Shown: positions 22,401-35,224, counted from the stretch's first letter. The stretch: DNA of 64,000 nt from Ancylostoma caninum (GCA_037903475.1 JBAJFG010000484.1:930001-994000); one strand, 5' to 3'. Translations and numbers: made by a program. The notes: a model not told the origin generated them from the letters alone.

Positions 22401-25400
22401 CCAGACCAACGCGCTCAGGAAAAGGAATAGCTGCCGATATTATCTGGATATTAAACAAACCGAAGCAGAAGAAATTCGTGAACGACGTCACGGTTATGGA
22501 TGCTCCAGCATCAGCCATAACAAGAGCCACACGTTGATGTAGTGGAATCTTTCGATCCAGCTCTCGCCATGCTGCTATCATCAAGAAGTCGTCATCAATA
22601 CCTGTACAACTGTTGCATTAGCACTAGACTAATCAATAACAGCGGTGGGTAATCAATAATCGATTGCTCACCGACAGCCAACACAAGGAATGGCATAGTA
22701 GACGTGACAGGATTGAACGCAATACCAAGAAAGAAGAATATGCCAAATGTGCAGATGAGAGCCAGGATAACTGACCAAACTCCCAGATACATTTCCAAAG
22801 GCTTCGACCTTCAATCAGGACGTTCGCGAACAAGTAACCAGTTAAATAAAGTAGTAAAAACTTACTTCCGCTTATCACTACTCCAGTTTGAAAATACTAC
22901 ATAGATCATAAGCATAACAGTTGCTGGAAAAGCAAATGGCACAGTTGTTTCAATGATTTTCATCATTTCGTCGTCCATAGCTTTATCACTGCAAAAATAA
23001 AAATAGAGAGAGCAGACGGCGAGAGTGTCGATGAATTTCTGCGTCTCTGCAGCAAGGTTCAAGCCTGGATATTGGACAGCGCTATCCATTTGGTCCAGGA
23101 TCTATCACTCTTACACTAAGCCGGGAGTTTCCGAACACGTTAGAAGTCCTCGAAATTTCTGGAGCGAAAGCATGTAGCTTCAGAATAACAGCAACATAAA
23201 TAGAGATTTGTAGGGGGTGGGGATGCAGACAGAAAAATTGTTCCGGAACTTCCGCACCAGAACAGCAGGAAAATTCATGCAATATCTCGGGAAAACCCTT
23301 TTTTGCGGGAATTTCAGGGCAGTTTCCGAGCAGACCCCCTTGCTAGTCTGCTATCTTTCCGTATAAAAAAGGAATAACATATGGATAAATGGCAAGTATT
23401 GCATCTGATCGACAATGTAGAGTGTCCCACGCCTGCTATCCCCAAGCCAAAAACAAGCTAGTACTCACTTGTGAGGGATGAATTCGAACTCCGTCTCTTC
23501 CATAACCTTACGCCAGTAATCCATAAGAGTTTCACGGTACTGGTAGTAAGCTGCATTGTTTTCCGGAGATCCTGGATATTGGATGAACCTGAACATAATT
23601 GTGGTCATCCTGGTGCTAATAAATGAAGGATGTTATCCACGAACCAGTGAAGAGTAAGCACTCTTGCTCCTTGGATCTCGTTCTTTTCACCCTTTACGTC
23701 TACACCGTAGATAACCTGGAATGCAGAACCTGCTAAATGACCTTATTCAAGGGAAACCTGATAGGATTTTCTTACATTTCCAATATCCTTAGGCCTGTTG
23801 AACAGATAAAGCACTGGATACGAAAGCTGAAGGTTCGGATTCGTCTTAATTTTCCCATCCTTGAACAGCACGTCGGCGTGTTTAATCCACACGTTCAGGT
23901 TGTTATTGCAATGCTGAACAAGGCTGATTTCGTAACTTCCTAGGAGTGGCAGAATGCCGTACCAACCGTTTCACCCTTCTCTTTCTGGCAGAAATCCTCC
24001 AGATCATAGTGCTCGCCGCGGAAGTCCATCGTCACCTCCATCATTTTGTTGGTGTACTCGTAGAGCGGTCCAAGAAATTTCGATTGGAGCAAGTTGTCGA
24101 AGTTTTTGTGGACTACGTAGAATCGCAGTATGTCGTTCTTGATCGGCGCTGCAAGGAGTGCAATGGTGGAAAGCGAAAAAGGAATGCGAAGAATTCGAAA
24201 TATTTCCGGAAATTCCAGAGAATCCACAGTGGTAATGTAACTCAGTAAACGGTCGATACACCAAATAACATACCTTCAATACATAATATATAATTAAAAT
24301 AATTAATATATAATGTGTCTCTAATGCATCATATATAATTTCAAATCAGTAATATGTATATTATCGTTTGCTTACTAATCAGTCATTGTTTGTTATATTT
24401 ATTATTATTTATTTGTTATTTATTTATTATTACAACACCCTTCAAAAAGCAATGTATTAATACATCATATACCTTGGCATATATTCATACTATTCAATGT
24501 ACGTACATACTTCTAATACACCAAATAATATACCTTTAGATCCTCGAACTTGCGCTTTCTTAACCATCATCTCCTCCTTATGTGGATCCATCTTCGTTTG
24601 CCTCTTGATCCTGGTGATGTTCTGACCGGCTTGGTCCAGCATTAGAAGCTCCAAGTCTCGTCGAAGCCTATCCATTTCAAAGTCTTCTGTTCCAAGAATT
24701 TCACGAGGTAACCGCTTCTGTTGCTGGTTTCGTTTCGCTCCTTTTACGGGCCCAGTGAATGTCAGATCGCCTGGGGGCATCTTGTCGAATTCCAGGCTTC
24801 GTTCGAACTCATATCGGACCTGGAAATTCATGGATTATTAGGACAACGCAATAGGCTGAAACCTGTCTTTTTTTCTACATTTCTTTGTCAAATTACTATA
24901 AAAACAACTACAACAACTATAGAAAATTGTTCTCCTGTTTTTGTCTTTTTCTTGTGCAGTTTGTGGAGAATTATTCTAGCATGTTCCAGAAAGCGTCTTC
25001 TTAGAAAAAACTCCGTTTGTAAGTGACTTATCCAATGCACTATCTCTTCTTCACAAAGAAACAACCGAATCGGCTTCATATTCTATATATTTATATCTTT
25101 CCGGAAGAAATCCATGGAAGAAGACGAACAGAAAGTGAACAACTCAAGCATCTTATGTGATAAGTAAACAAAAATAACTACTACATATGTAACTGCTACT
25201 TTTGAAGGGAATATCTGTAATGTCAACTTCACATTATTGCTACTGCTTTTTCACCTCTCCTTACTAGTACATTCATACCTATAACCTCATCTGTTCCTAT
25301 CGGTGCTTGAACCCTGTTGTTTGCTGCCTGATAATAAATTTCCAAAGAACTTCGGAGAAAATGACATGTATTGATTGGGTACGCGTCGATATTGCGCACG

Positions 25401-26283
25401 TTCCGGACTTGAAAAGCATGGATCCAATTCGCATCCAGTTCATTACGCTAACTTTTTGTGAATCAGGGCTTTTCAGCTATTAGCGATGGTTCATTTAAGG
25501 TATCGTAAATGTCTGCGTTTCGATCGATTCGGCTTAGGATGGAAGCAGGCGACATGAAAAGTACGTCAGCCTCTAAAATTCCAGGAAGATCGAGGATACT
25601 GATTGTGAGGTAAAGGTGACAAAGGTGTTGAATTGAGATCGCGACATAAATGCTGATGATTTCAAGTTTTAAAAAAGGAATAGAAAAGGTGCGTATGAAT
25701 GAAAATCCGAAAAGAGTCCCATCTCATGCTGAAGATTTCTGGAAAACAGGTAATCTCCTCGATTTGTTCCGCTTTTTGGCAGGCAAAATCGGATACCACT
25801 TTCCAATGATTCAATCTTGTTGCGTAGTTATTTTGGATTGGAGTCAAGGACTTCGGAAGTGATGTTAATGAATTTGGTCTGACGCTAATAACAACAAAAT
25901 GCCGTAACATGACCGAACGGACGAAATTCCCCTAAAATCGTTCTAAATAGGTGCACCGCGCGGTCTGTGCACGTGCTTGATCGGGACTGGTTTAGTGCCT
26001 TTCTTGGATCTGTACGGAAATAGAATCTTTAGTATCCATAAATAATAATGGACGAAAAAAAAACCAGAAATTCACCCACCGGTGCATCAGTCGGCACGAA
26101 TAGTTTATAGAGGTCAAGATTAATTTTTAGCCAGAATAATCCAGGAGTACAGCATGCAGTGAATATCAGCGGGCCCCAGAGAAACCAAAATGGATGTTTA
26201 CCCAGTATCAAACCGTACTGGTAAAACATTTCCACCATCCAGTCCTCGAATCTTTTACCATACTCGGATAACAAGGAGGGCAT
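16406..26283 (-). CDS. Patched-related (PTR) RND-superfamily membrane protein
   Basis: Twenty-three phase-consistent exons give 951 residues. Minus-strand order: 26283-26080, 24819-24534, 24148-23967, 23913-23776, 23715-23645, 23588-23469, 22988-22866, 22808-22672, 22601-22461, 21597-21509, 21442-21359, 21289-21199, 21134-21004, 20943-20877, 19761-19625, 19569-19434, 19378-19274, 19220-19148, 19088-18980, 18915-18821, 17116-17017, 16958-16817, 16500-16406. After the first membrane helix comes LYKLFVPTDAPVRYEFERS. A sterol-sensing-like block of helices spans about residues 335-530 with GIDDD at 421-425. The second half carries GLAVDYSVH at 849-857 and five further helices. The two acidic motifs occupy the proton-relay positions of RND transporters. 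Nematode PTR proteins act in epidermal moulting, lipid handling and trafficking; the substrate here is unknown. A basic insert (about 90-150) lies in the first extracellular loop. All exons join in frame, so the gene appears intact. Confidence 0.92.
17843..17916 (+). other. tRNA-like module 1 of copy B
   Basis: Same 74-nt layout as in copy A, with TAGCTCAGTGGG and GGATCGAATCC unchanged. The 3' acceptor arm reads TGTGCCC. Confidence 0.55.
17990..18063 (+). other. tRNA-like module 2 of copy B
   Basis: Same layout as copy A module 2. The A and B boxes are intact; one substitution (GTAGG for GTTGG) follows the B box. Confidence 0.55.
18395..18500. repeat. GTAAACG/TTTACCC dispersed repeat, short copy
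   Basis: GTGGTAAACGTAATGCATG, then TTTACCCGTACGTAACGTTG and a block ending ATGCTATCCATGG, match the end of the longer copy at 21930-22340. It abuts the truncation point of transposon copy B. Confidence 0.5.
18732..18747. repeat. Poly-C tract in a PTR intron
   Basis: A run of about 16 C in the intron beside exon 18821-18915, prone to length error in assemblies. Confidence 0.8.
19762..20876 (-). other. 1.1 kb PTR intron, nothing recognised
   Basis: The flanking exons join directly in phase (LAD then KYIWAD), so the minus-strand open frame at 19966-20202 inside this intron is not needed. No repeat or RNA gene recognised. Confidence 0.55.
21930..22340. repeat. GTAAACG/TTTACCC dispersed repeat, long copy
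   Basis: Internally repetitive: blocks such as CATGGTAAACGCGTTAAAAT and CGTGGTAAACGTGTTAAGTA, each followed by inverted TTTACC/TTACCC blocks, occur in tandem with about 150-bp spacing. It lies in a PTR intron; shorter relatives are at 18395 and 32140. Confidence 0.55.
24820..26079 (-). other. First PTR intron, 1.26 kb
   Basis: Exons 1 and 2 join in phase 0 to give the typical PTR sequence after the first helix, so a Lys/Arg-rich open frame near 25930-26010 was not used. I see no repeat or RNA gene. Confidence 0.55.
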
Positions 26284-26289
26284 GGCCCT
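26284..26289 (-). promoter_or_regulatory. Likely trans-splice acceptor of the PTR gene
   Basis: On the minus strand TTCCTATTCCAG ends four bases before the ATG. A strong acceptor so close to the start suggests spliced-leader addition, although a cis-spliced 5' UTR exon is possible. Confidence 0.5.
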
Positions 26290-29200
26290 GGAATAGGAAG
26301 ATTTGTAGCATTACAGCAAATACATACGTGCTTCTGGATGTTTTCAGGACGAGCAAACAAGCGAGCGGTGTAAACCCAATGTCTAGTTAGAAAGTCATTC
26401 AAAATTGAAAAAAATACATCTGGATATCTCTGGACGGACGTATTAGTATTAAAGTGGTACATATGTGCGTCATTTCTGGCGGTGATCGATCAGCTGAACC
26501 TGAGGAATCCAGAAGAGCTTCCCAATGACTCTTGAGCTTTCACGATCATGGCAATCGCACACTTTTACCACCATTTGTCCTTAACCTACTACACCAGAAA
26601 AGGTCACCATGGTCTCGAGCGAACTAGCGGAGATAGGGAGAAAGTGCGGTAATTGGATCGAGCGTTGAAAATCTTCTGAAGGTCAATGGAGGTTAGCTTT
26701 ACAAGTATTGTTTACAGCAATAAAGAGCTATATGAATCATATATAAGATAAGAAACCTTTGAAATGAATGCTGATCGGGTGGAACTTTGAAAAGTTCAAA
26801 AAATGCACAAAGAGATTGTTACCAATGCTTACAAAATCAATTAGATTAAGGTAAACTCTTGTTTTATTATAAAATATGAGAGTACTACAGCAGCATTAGT
26901 AAAATAGAGGAAAATCCATGAAATTCCTGGATCTCTTCAGGATAAGGCAAACAACGACCAGATAATGAGGAAACATTAGCGGTTTGGTCATGGAATGGAC
27001 AGGCGAACGACGGCGGGTGGCTGGCTGGCTGACTGGCTGGCTACAATCAGGCACAGCGTATTCTCAACTTGGATAGATCGATGACGTCATTGCAATTGGC
27101 TCTATCCACAACGGATACGCAGTGAAAGACCGTAATCAATACCAAAGTGGGCCAAATCCACGACAGCGCTAGGTTAAGATCAGAGAGAGGAAGTGAAACG
27201 AGACGTAAGAAAATGGGGAGGCATTAAGTCTGGAAAGGAAAATGGAATACAATCCACTGAAATGAATCCTAGCTTAGTGAAACGGTTCTACGGTCTCTGG
27301 CTACAGTCCAGAACGTCTCTGGAGACTGAGAATCTTTTGCAGAGGTGATTGTAGCACGCGGAAAAGGGACGATTTCTTTAGATGTAAGAGTATCAGTGTC
27401 CGGGGAATTGAGATTCGGAGACGATGTCAAGGTTGCATTTCGACTCAGCGCACGGCATGGACGAGGACAACGATGCCTGGAAGGAGGCGAAAGTGAGGAA
27501 GTCGTCGAAAGCAGACCCTTGGGCTTTGAAGGATAGCCCACAAGCGGTTACAACAGGGCCTATTAACAAGCATGATTGGTGTGTGCTAATGACGCGGAAT
27601 ACTTGTTGATTAGGATCTCCGTTCGTTGCCTCGAAGCGACTAGCTCAAGGAAAATACAACACATATTCCTGGAAAAGTGTAAAAAACAACTACTCGCAAT
27701 ATTCTACAGACCAATCCATTAGAGGAGATCAGCAGTCAGGAAGAATAATGCGCTCCTAAATCCATAAAATATCCCGGCAAATACTGTGAAGGATTTTCGA
27801 TTCCACGAAAATCGGATCGTAGCTGATTAAACCGATTAAACCTGGATCAAAGAAAGTAACCAGTTCAGTAACACTAGATTTTCGGGGAAATAAATGCAAC
27901 AAAAACGTTTTTGATATGTCGTAGCAGACGCGTTGAACGACGATTGACCTCATTCCCCCGTCTATGCGGGCCCAGTCGTCGGCCAAGGCTAGCCGCCCCC
28001 GCCCCCGTCCCCGAGAATTCCATGACTTCTGTGGCGGCGCCGGTGAAATCACTGATAGGCAAATGTACAGGGCGATTTCAGCAAACAAATCGACAACAAG
28101 TGGGGTCGGAGATTATCCTGAATTCCTCGTTCAGGAAGCAGTCAAACGCCTCTTCTGAGACATTTCATGTCCAACATCTGGGTAACCCAAGCTAAATTAC
28201 CCATCCACCCTATTTTAGTTCGACGAGGTGGGAACCGAACTTTTCAGGGATTTTCTTTCGTTTGCAAAGAGGCGTTTAAAGTGTTCGGATTCTTATAAGA
28301 ACCCTGATCCAACAGGAAAAAACGCCTGGAGGTGCATTGATCGAAGCGCGCAGGCAGTTCAGGAGAAAACGTGGCGAAGTATTGTATGTAGCAAATTCTA
28401 GCTTGACCACTATTTTTCTTCTTCTCAGACATTCAATTTGCTTTATACTATCCGTCCAATTATTACCAGCAGCTGGTAGGTACTACAAGGTAGGTAGTAG
28501 TAGGTACTACTAGCTACCACGGCTAGCTTTAGTAATGGAGCGAAGAACTACAGAAAATCCAGCAAGAGATGTAAGCAGCTGGCTCATATGGAGGAAATGT
28601 CTAGCAGTTTCATTTTTCCTCGAATCCTTCCACTACTTACCTATCTTGAGTGCAAATTAACTGACATTTGTTGAGCACGGGACTATTAGTGGTGAAAACA
28701 CAAGTCTTTCTGAATGTATGTGGGAAAATCCAGCAATTCTCTCCCGTAGAATCAGGATTCCCTAATTTTTTTCTGATCGTTCTTTACTATCCCTTTTCAG
28801 TATATAAGTTTTGCTTTTTGCGATTGTTACTGAATGGTATGAACGAACGATTTCACTCCAATGCATCAATTTCCCGAGCTCATATTTCACATATGTGAAA
28901 ATGTTGAGAAAGTCAACAATTTCATGCAGAGATCATTAAAAAGGTCCTGTACAAATTCTTCATCGCTATTCATGATAATCTTCTGGTTTTTTTTTTTGGA
29001 AGTTTCTCCTAAAAATTAAGCATAATCTGAAGCATAACCTAACGCATAGCCTATCTGAAGCTTTCGAGAAGTTAAAGAAACTGCTCGTTCATTTAATTTT
29101 CCTTCGTGACAGCTGATTCGTAACGACTTCTGATCAGATTCTGTCATATCCGTACGTATGATTGTGATAGTGGCCCTGTAGCACCACTTCATCTAAATCG

Positions 29201-29793
29201 CATTGAAAAAGGGATTGGCTTGAAAAAGAAGAATGGCAAGGAGCTCCTTTTTTTGCTTACAAAAGTGATGGCAATAATTCTTATGCTTGTGACTGACTAA
29301 CTCCGCTCCTGCAAGAGACTTCAATCATTCATATCGGCAGTACCGTCAAATTACTCGTTAACTCACTAGTTTTAATGCACTTAATTTTTTTGCATAGTAC
29401 TGGCAGTACTTCTAGAACATATTGTCATGATGATTATGATAAAATTTGTTTTGCTGATAACAGTTAACTGTTATAGCATCAACCTTTGCGTTAACACGTG
29501 ATTTGGCGGTCCCACAGATGCGAACGGTGCAGTCATGATTGACACCCTTTGCACAAGCGGTGTTGGTCTTTTTAAAAGGTCTGTTCTGTTTTTTTTTTGT
29601 TCATTCCAAGGTGTATACTTAGTTTCTTTCTCTAGAACGTAGCTGTTCTAGTTTCACTTTTACAACGATCCGCGGCTCGATGTTTTCCCACTGTTTCGAA
29701 TATTACGAGGCAAGGATTTAAGGAAGCGAGAAAATTCTGTAAACGATCTGTTGATGTAAAAGTGACTATTCATTTTCGGTACTTCCTGCTAAT

Positions 29794-29925
29794 ATTTTTG
29801 TGGACTTATATAAGCTTGCGGCTTATTTCTTAAACAGAGGAATGAAACAACTTTAAATGATCTCAAAATCCATCGCTAAAACGTTTGCGATCCATAATAA
29901 TCCTTCTTTTGCTACTCCTCCGCCC
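29794..29925 (+). repeat. Direct duplication, copy 1
   Basis: 132 bp beginning TTTTTGTGGACTTATATAAG, roughly 90% identical by eye to 30942-31073. The frame translating as FVDLYKLAA is interrupted by one stop in this copy. Confidence 0.7.
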
Positions 29926-30000
29926 AACTTTATAACAACTTTCTGGAGTTTTTCTTTTACCTTCTGTGAGAAGGGTCACATTATGAGTAATTATAATGTA

Positions 30001-30020
30001 TAAATAAATAAATAAATAAT
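30001..30020. repeat. TAAA simple repeat
   Basis: Five units of a TAAA tetranucleotide repeat. Confidence 0.8.
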
Positions 30021-30935
30021 AGCATCCGCAAACCGTCGTTAGATCCTCCGTTTCTGTGGTGATCATGAGGCGTAGATCCGGTAAGTTTGAGCTGGTTCTT
30101 CCTTCTGTGGTTGTTGTAGTCTAAGTGTTTTCTTTCTCTTTTCTAGAATCTTCTATGAAGTTGCAACTCATGCGTGGAGCTCCAATAACTTGTAATCATT
30201 GCCCATGATTTCCAATGTTTTCCTTCTTTTTACATTGTCTCATTCTTTAGGTAGGTGAACTTGCTGTTCCGGGTCAAGTAACCTGGGTAAGTAGTTCTCT
30301 TCTTAGTCCTCATTTCAGCAAACAAAGTGCAGTACTATAATGTTATAGTAACGCCACAAGTCCTATAATGATGGTACTCTACTTATGCATACTGGAATGT
30401 CAAATCATTTTCTGATTCCCTGGCAGAGCAACTCATTCTAGATTGAAGGTAGCATTTGACTCAATCCGTCCTCCATTTTGTTATCAAACTGTGACTTATC
30501 CTCAGTTATTAAGATCAGCTCCTGGCTCAAAACATAGTAAAATTTGCACTTTACTACTTGGCCTAGTTGTCTTTTTCTTTGTAGTTCGTTTCGTTCATTT
30601 CTAGCTATGAACAAAGTTTCAAATTCCTTCATTATAACTAAGGACACGGTTCACTCAAAGGGCAGTTCCTAGTGAAAAAAAACGAAATTCTTCTAATAAG
30701 CTATTCCGAGAATCAGAAACATTGAGCTCGAACCGTCATAGGGCAGAACCCATGCTTTTCTTCTTTTATATCAACTCACTCTTCAAGTAAGCTCGCTGCT
30801 CCTAGATAGGTAACCCGGGTAAGTAACTCTCCTCTTAGTCTTTGTTTCATTGCTCTTCTAATGCCAATTGCCAACTCAGATATAATTTTCTGGTTGAATA
30901 TTATGGATATGAATAGCGTCCTGCAATAACTGTTC

Positions 30936-31256
30936 TTGTATAATTTTGTGGACTTATATAAGCTTGCAGCTTGTTTCTTCAACAGAGCAGTGAAACAACT
31001 TGAAATGATCTCAAAATCCATCGCTAAAACGTTTGCGATCCATAATAATCCTTCTTCTGCTACTCCCCCGCCGATGTCAGCGCACCCGCCAGAAATCTAC
31101 CATCCACTTTGTCAAGCCGTTCGCTGGCGAAAGTGGTCGAACAGGTTGACCGGTCATCATGTCGTTAGAGAAACTACTCCCACTCGTTTTTTTTTTCCTG
31201 GATATTTTCGGTGCACGTTCCATGTCTCCATGATGCGCTACAGCCGATCTGACTGA
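30936..31256 (+). CDS. Unrecognised open frame containing duplication copy 2
   Basis: A 106-codon open frame whose first part (FVDLYKLAACFFNRAVKQLE and onward) lies in the duplicated block and whose second part reads SAHPPEIYHPLCQAVRWRKW. The second half has plausible coding base usage. No domain, signal peptide or membrane segment is evident. It could be a gene exon, a repeat-derived frame or chance. Confidence 0.2.
   Translation: MYNFVDLYKLAACFFNRAVKQLEMISKSIAKTFAIHNNPSSATPPPMSAHPPEIYHPLCQAVRWRKWSNRLTGHHVVRETTPTRFFFPGYFRCTFHVSMMRYSRSD
30942..31073 (+). repeat. Direct duplication, copy 2
   Basis: Partner of 29794-29925 in the same orientation, about 1.15 kb apart. A weaker shared block (30247-30320 versus 30779-30848, both with GGGTAAGTA and TCTTAGTC) lies between them. 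Confidence 0.7.
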
Positions 31257-32139
31257 CGAAGGCCGTAAATCGCAAACCGAAGCCAATTCTCAGATCGTAG
31301 CTCTTCTTTTACGAAGAGGAGACGGAATGTCATCAGACTGTGGCTACAAGAGAACCTGCATCTCGTTTGCTGGGCTAATTTGAGGCAAAGGAATGGGATG
31401 AGGGAAAGGTACTTCGTTTTCCTCGAAGTGGTGGACGAGTTCTCACGACACTTAGGATGTGTGTATTATGAGATGTTTGCATTAGAAGAGACTATAATAG
31501 AATCCTGAAAAAAAGCTCTGTTTTTCCTAGGCCGGCTAGTAATTCTTGAAATGGTCAGGAAATTCCTTGACCGATAAATTTGTAGACCTTTAGCGACGAG
31601 GAATAATTGGGAAAAGTCGACAGTTTACTTCTGTTTGGGAGTAAACACCCCATCACCGTCTTCTGCGATTTCTTTTCAAAGATCCTAGAAAATTCCTGCT
31701 CTTTCTCTATCTCTCTTCTAGGTCCTTGAAACCTCCTCATACAGTTTCATGAGGTAGGGTCCAGGAATAGCTTGAACATCTCGGAACGAACTTTAATGAA
31801 AAGAAAAAGAACTTGATTAATGAGAAGAGTTAACTTGTATAGTCAGATTATCTATTATCGCGCTTCCCAAACAAGCTTACAGTGTTTGTCAACCACAAAT
31901 CCAGTTGCTCTCAGGCTGATTACCAGCTTCATACTTCCTAACCAACAACGTACATATAACTGGTTAACAGGGTGTTAGTCATCTTCGGAAGTTGTTTCGC
32001 ATTCAGGATCACATGTAAATTCTCAGGGATGTCTCGAGAGAAATTCACATTCACAGTTAGAGAACATCATGTTTAAGAACATCACATACATACATACATA
32101 GTCGCATCATTTTCTTGCAACTTCAAGTAACTTCACTGA

Positions 32140-32240
32140 GATTACACAGTGTAAACGTGTTGATATTACACAAATTTACCCTTTTACCAACGGCGTCAAC
32201 ATATTTACCCTGGATACATACCCCGAATGGTGCATCTATA
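32140..32240. repeat. GTAAACG/TTTACCC dispersed repeat, diverged copy
   Basis: TGAGATTACACAGTGTAAAC, then GTGTTGATATTACACAAATT and TACCC match the start of the copy near 21930 (TGAGATTACTTAGGGTAAA). Confidence 0.5.
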
Positions 32241-33440
32241 TAGGCCGGGATCTTTCATGGCATAGGTGTGTCGCAAATTAACGTACGTTTGAGGAACCCT
32301 TATAGCTGAAACCCCTAGACGATGGGTCTGATGAAGCTGGAAGGCTTGGTTCGAACGTTATCTGCATCCTCTTGAAAAGCCCTCAAATCCCTAGAATCTT
32401 CCTAATTTCCACAGCTGGACAATTCCATTCTCGCTTAGATTTACGGTGATTATTCATCCAGTAAACAATGCTCACCAGATTTTTCATGCTGAAAGAATCG
32501 TCGCTGAATCACCTCTTATTCTGGTGCCCTGCATTGAATTCCTGAACTCACGAGGTTTGTTACGCATCGCGGATAAGACTCATTCACATCTAGAAAATAA
32601 CCGGATGATCCTATGAGTCAAAGAACAGCAAATCCTTTCCACGAAGACCTACTGTCTCGTGCTCACGCCTACATATTATTAGCAGAAAAGATTTGGAAAT
32701 ATGTACAAATATACACAGTAGAATGCATAATTACTAAGATTGAGACGTCTTTTTATTACTTGAATGGAAACGGAATACAACTTCACAGCTACATATAGGT
32801 GAAGACATCCTTTCGATTTGAAGATTTTCGCTCCCGAATCTTCGAGGATGCAGATGTAGAAAACCTCGATGACCAGCGCCTGCTGCTTGCCATCTGTGCT
32901 CGGCTTTGCAGATACGATCTTTAACGTTTTAAATGACACAGAGATATTGATTCCTAACTAAGAAACAGTAGGAGTAGTAGTGTAAAAGTTGATGTATGAA
33001 GGAAATAGTAGCTCTGCTTGTAAGGTTATTGCCTTATTGCAACCATATGGGAAGAATATGTGCTAAAACAGCTAAAAGCTTTGAAAAAAGAAAGAAACTA
33101 TGGAACTATGTTTTTCGTTCTCTAGTCAGTACGATTAACACAGTCTTTCCCCTTCTACAAGTAGTGCAATTTGTTTGGACCTTCTATTTGTTGACGTTCC
33201 AGTTATTCAAAATATGACTCACTTTCAAGCTACATTTTTCAAAGTCGTATTCAAAACAAATGCCCTTTGCTATCGCGATTTTTCCTGCAGTTTTTGGAGC
33301 CGGTCACTTGAAGAACTATGGGAAGACCTGTGAAAATGGAAGGAACTGTGAAAACTCCACCTGAAGAACCTAAAACTATCCACTAAACTCAGTTGTACAA
33401 CTAATTTCCGGAGAAGCAACAACTTTACTGTTTGCTTGTC

Positions 33441-33467
33441 TTTATTTATTTATTTATTTATTTATTT
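33441..33467. repeat. TTTA simple repeat
   Basis: About seven TTTA units. Confidence 0.8.
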
Positions 33468-35110
33468 GCATATTTATTTGTGCATTTATTCATCTCTATA
33501 TTCAGTAGGTCCAGAGAGATAAAATACTAAGATATTTCAGGTGAGCAAATGTGTAACAGGTTAAACATTTACTAAAACTTTTCAGACTACCCAAGTAAAC
33601 GATATTAGTCGATTAATAGCAAGGGAAAGGAAAGAAAAAACATAGTACCTGCACAAGCTAGCTACCGTCTCTGAGTATTGTAATTTATGGAAAAATCCTT
33701 TTATCAAATTCCCGGCTGCGTGACAAAAGGTACGTTGATGGGCTCTGATTGGTCGATTCATGTGCGCGTCGCTGCTGCAGTCATCGAAGGTTCCAGCGGT
33801 TCTGCTGGGAAACACAAGTTTTCTAAGCTTGGGTCGGACAGATGGTTGCTACTGGAGCCAATAAGCTGTGAAGAAGTGGCCACCAATGTTATGAGATTCG
33901 TTGAATTTGAAGTTAAAACCTGGACTTAAGCAGCACACTCGCGCGGAGCGGTTGCGTTCCTCCCTACCCATTTTCCCACCCTCTCATGGAGGACGACTAT
34001 GTAATTTTAGTCCACTTAAAGTGTGATGGGATTCATGAGAACCGCACAAGAGTTCGTCAGATTATTAATCGCGCTTTTTGAGTGGCAAACGTAAATTGTA
34101 CAGACGAACCACTTGAACAACATGTCTGAACACTAAGGACAAATATTCAAACCGGTAATCAGCAATAATTCAGCGATATCCAGCAACAGCGGCACTTCTC
34201 ACTGTTACTAAACAATCTTGCATAGACATTCCCGTTCCTCTGCTTTCGTATCTTCTCCAAAATTAAACGGATGCTCTATACAACTTACATAGTTTATAAT
34301 TTGTACCGCTTCGATCAAAATAAAAGTATATCCTAGTTTCACTCAATCTAAATGCTTTTTTTGAGAAAGAGACATGAGGAAAGTGAGGAAATGGAGGTAA
34401 AAACAACGTCAAGGGAATAATTGTGATTATTGCTCAGAGAAATATGAAATAGAAATGTGAGGTGATATTTTTTACTGGCCAGCCTCAGTTCACAATGTTT
34501 CAATTTCCTTGAGTTTGTTGTGATCGAAAACCAGACCATTAAAGGAGATGAAAGTTGCCTGGAGATGTCTTTCCAAACTCTTTGTGACGCGACCGGGATA
34601 GTAAAGTTGTTCTTAATCGCTCACCTAACCAGTTTGAACTATACCAAATTCACGAATTTCGATGGTCTTCAGTCACTTTTATAGAACTGCATGAAATTCC
34701 TTCATTTATACCAACAGAATTCGATATTCCACTCTATTTTCTATCTTCCTTTGACGATGAATTTCATGGAAGTGAACGATTTTCACATGCTTTCGTACAG
34801 TCGGGTCCGGCAGCCACTGCAAATGGGCGCCGGCGGGCGCCGGCCGCCGCCACCCTCCGGCGCCCCGGTATTAATGAGCTATAAATCACTCGAGCTTGGG
34901 AGAAAGCGAAGAAAAATACAATTTTAGTCCATAGTAGACAGAGTGCAGTGGATATGTTAAGGCTATAAAGCAGGGGACCATTTTCACAACTTTTCACGTT
35001 TTTTCATTTTTGTGATTTTCATGGGGAAAGATTTCTGAATACACAATAAGCGAAGCCAACTCTTCCATTTTCTGCTATAGTACACTGCTTCGCGAATACA
35101 AAAATGGCCG

Positions 35111-35224
35111 TTATTCTTCTATAGATGGACACAGTACTTCAGTTATCCCATCTGAATAATAAAGCTCATCCAATTCGGGATCCTCAGAAATAATTGAAAT
35201 CCGTGTAAATTGTTCCATATCCAT
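35111..35224 (-). CDS. Conserved 37-codon ORF inside transposon copy C
   Basis: Same start, stop and length as the ORF in copy A; I-to-T at residue 7. No recognised domain. Confidence 0.25.
   Translation of the reverse strand: MDMEQFTRISIISEDPELDELYYSDGITEVLCPSIEE

Larger units (their letters stand above)
26290..34795. other. Intergenic region 5' of the PTR gene
   Basis: Largely AT-rich without a recognised gene. It holds a CTGG-type simple repeat near 27018-27045, a possible short plus-strand exon at 27424-27492 (ATG to a GTGAGG donor), a GC-rich patch at 27985-28015, TAAA and TTTA simple repeats, a direct duplication (29794-29925 and 30942-31073) and a diverged GTAAACG repeat at 32140-32240. 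Open frames near 32800-32940 (-) and 33687-33929 (+) have fair codon quality but match no family I know. Confidence 0.4.

Noticed and set aside
22056..22542. Open frames of 87-146 codons in both directions
   Set aside because: They lie over the GTAAACG/TTTACCC repeat and antisense to PTR exons.
25930..26015. Lys/Arg-rich minus-strand segment considered as PTR exon 2
   Set aside because: Exons 26283-26080 and 24819-24534 already join in phase 0 to give the expected PTR motif, and this segment runs into a stop with no usable donor.
27424..27492. Short plus-strand first exon (ATG to GTGAGG donor after a TTTTGCAG acceptor)
   Set aside because: Attractive signals, but no downstream exon could be assigned with confidence, so it is only mentioned in the intergenic entry.
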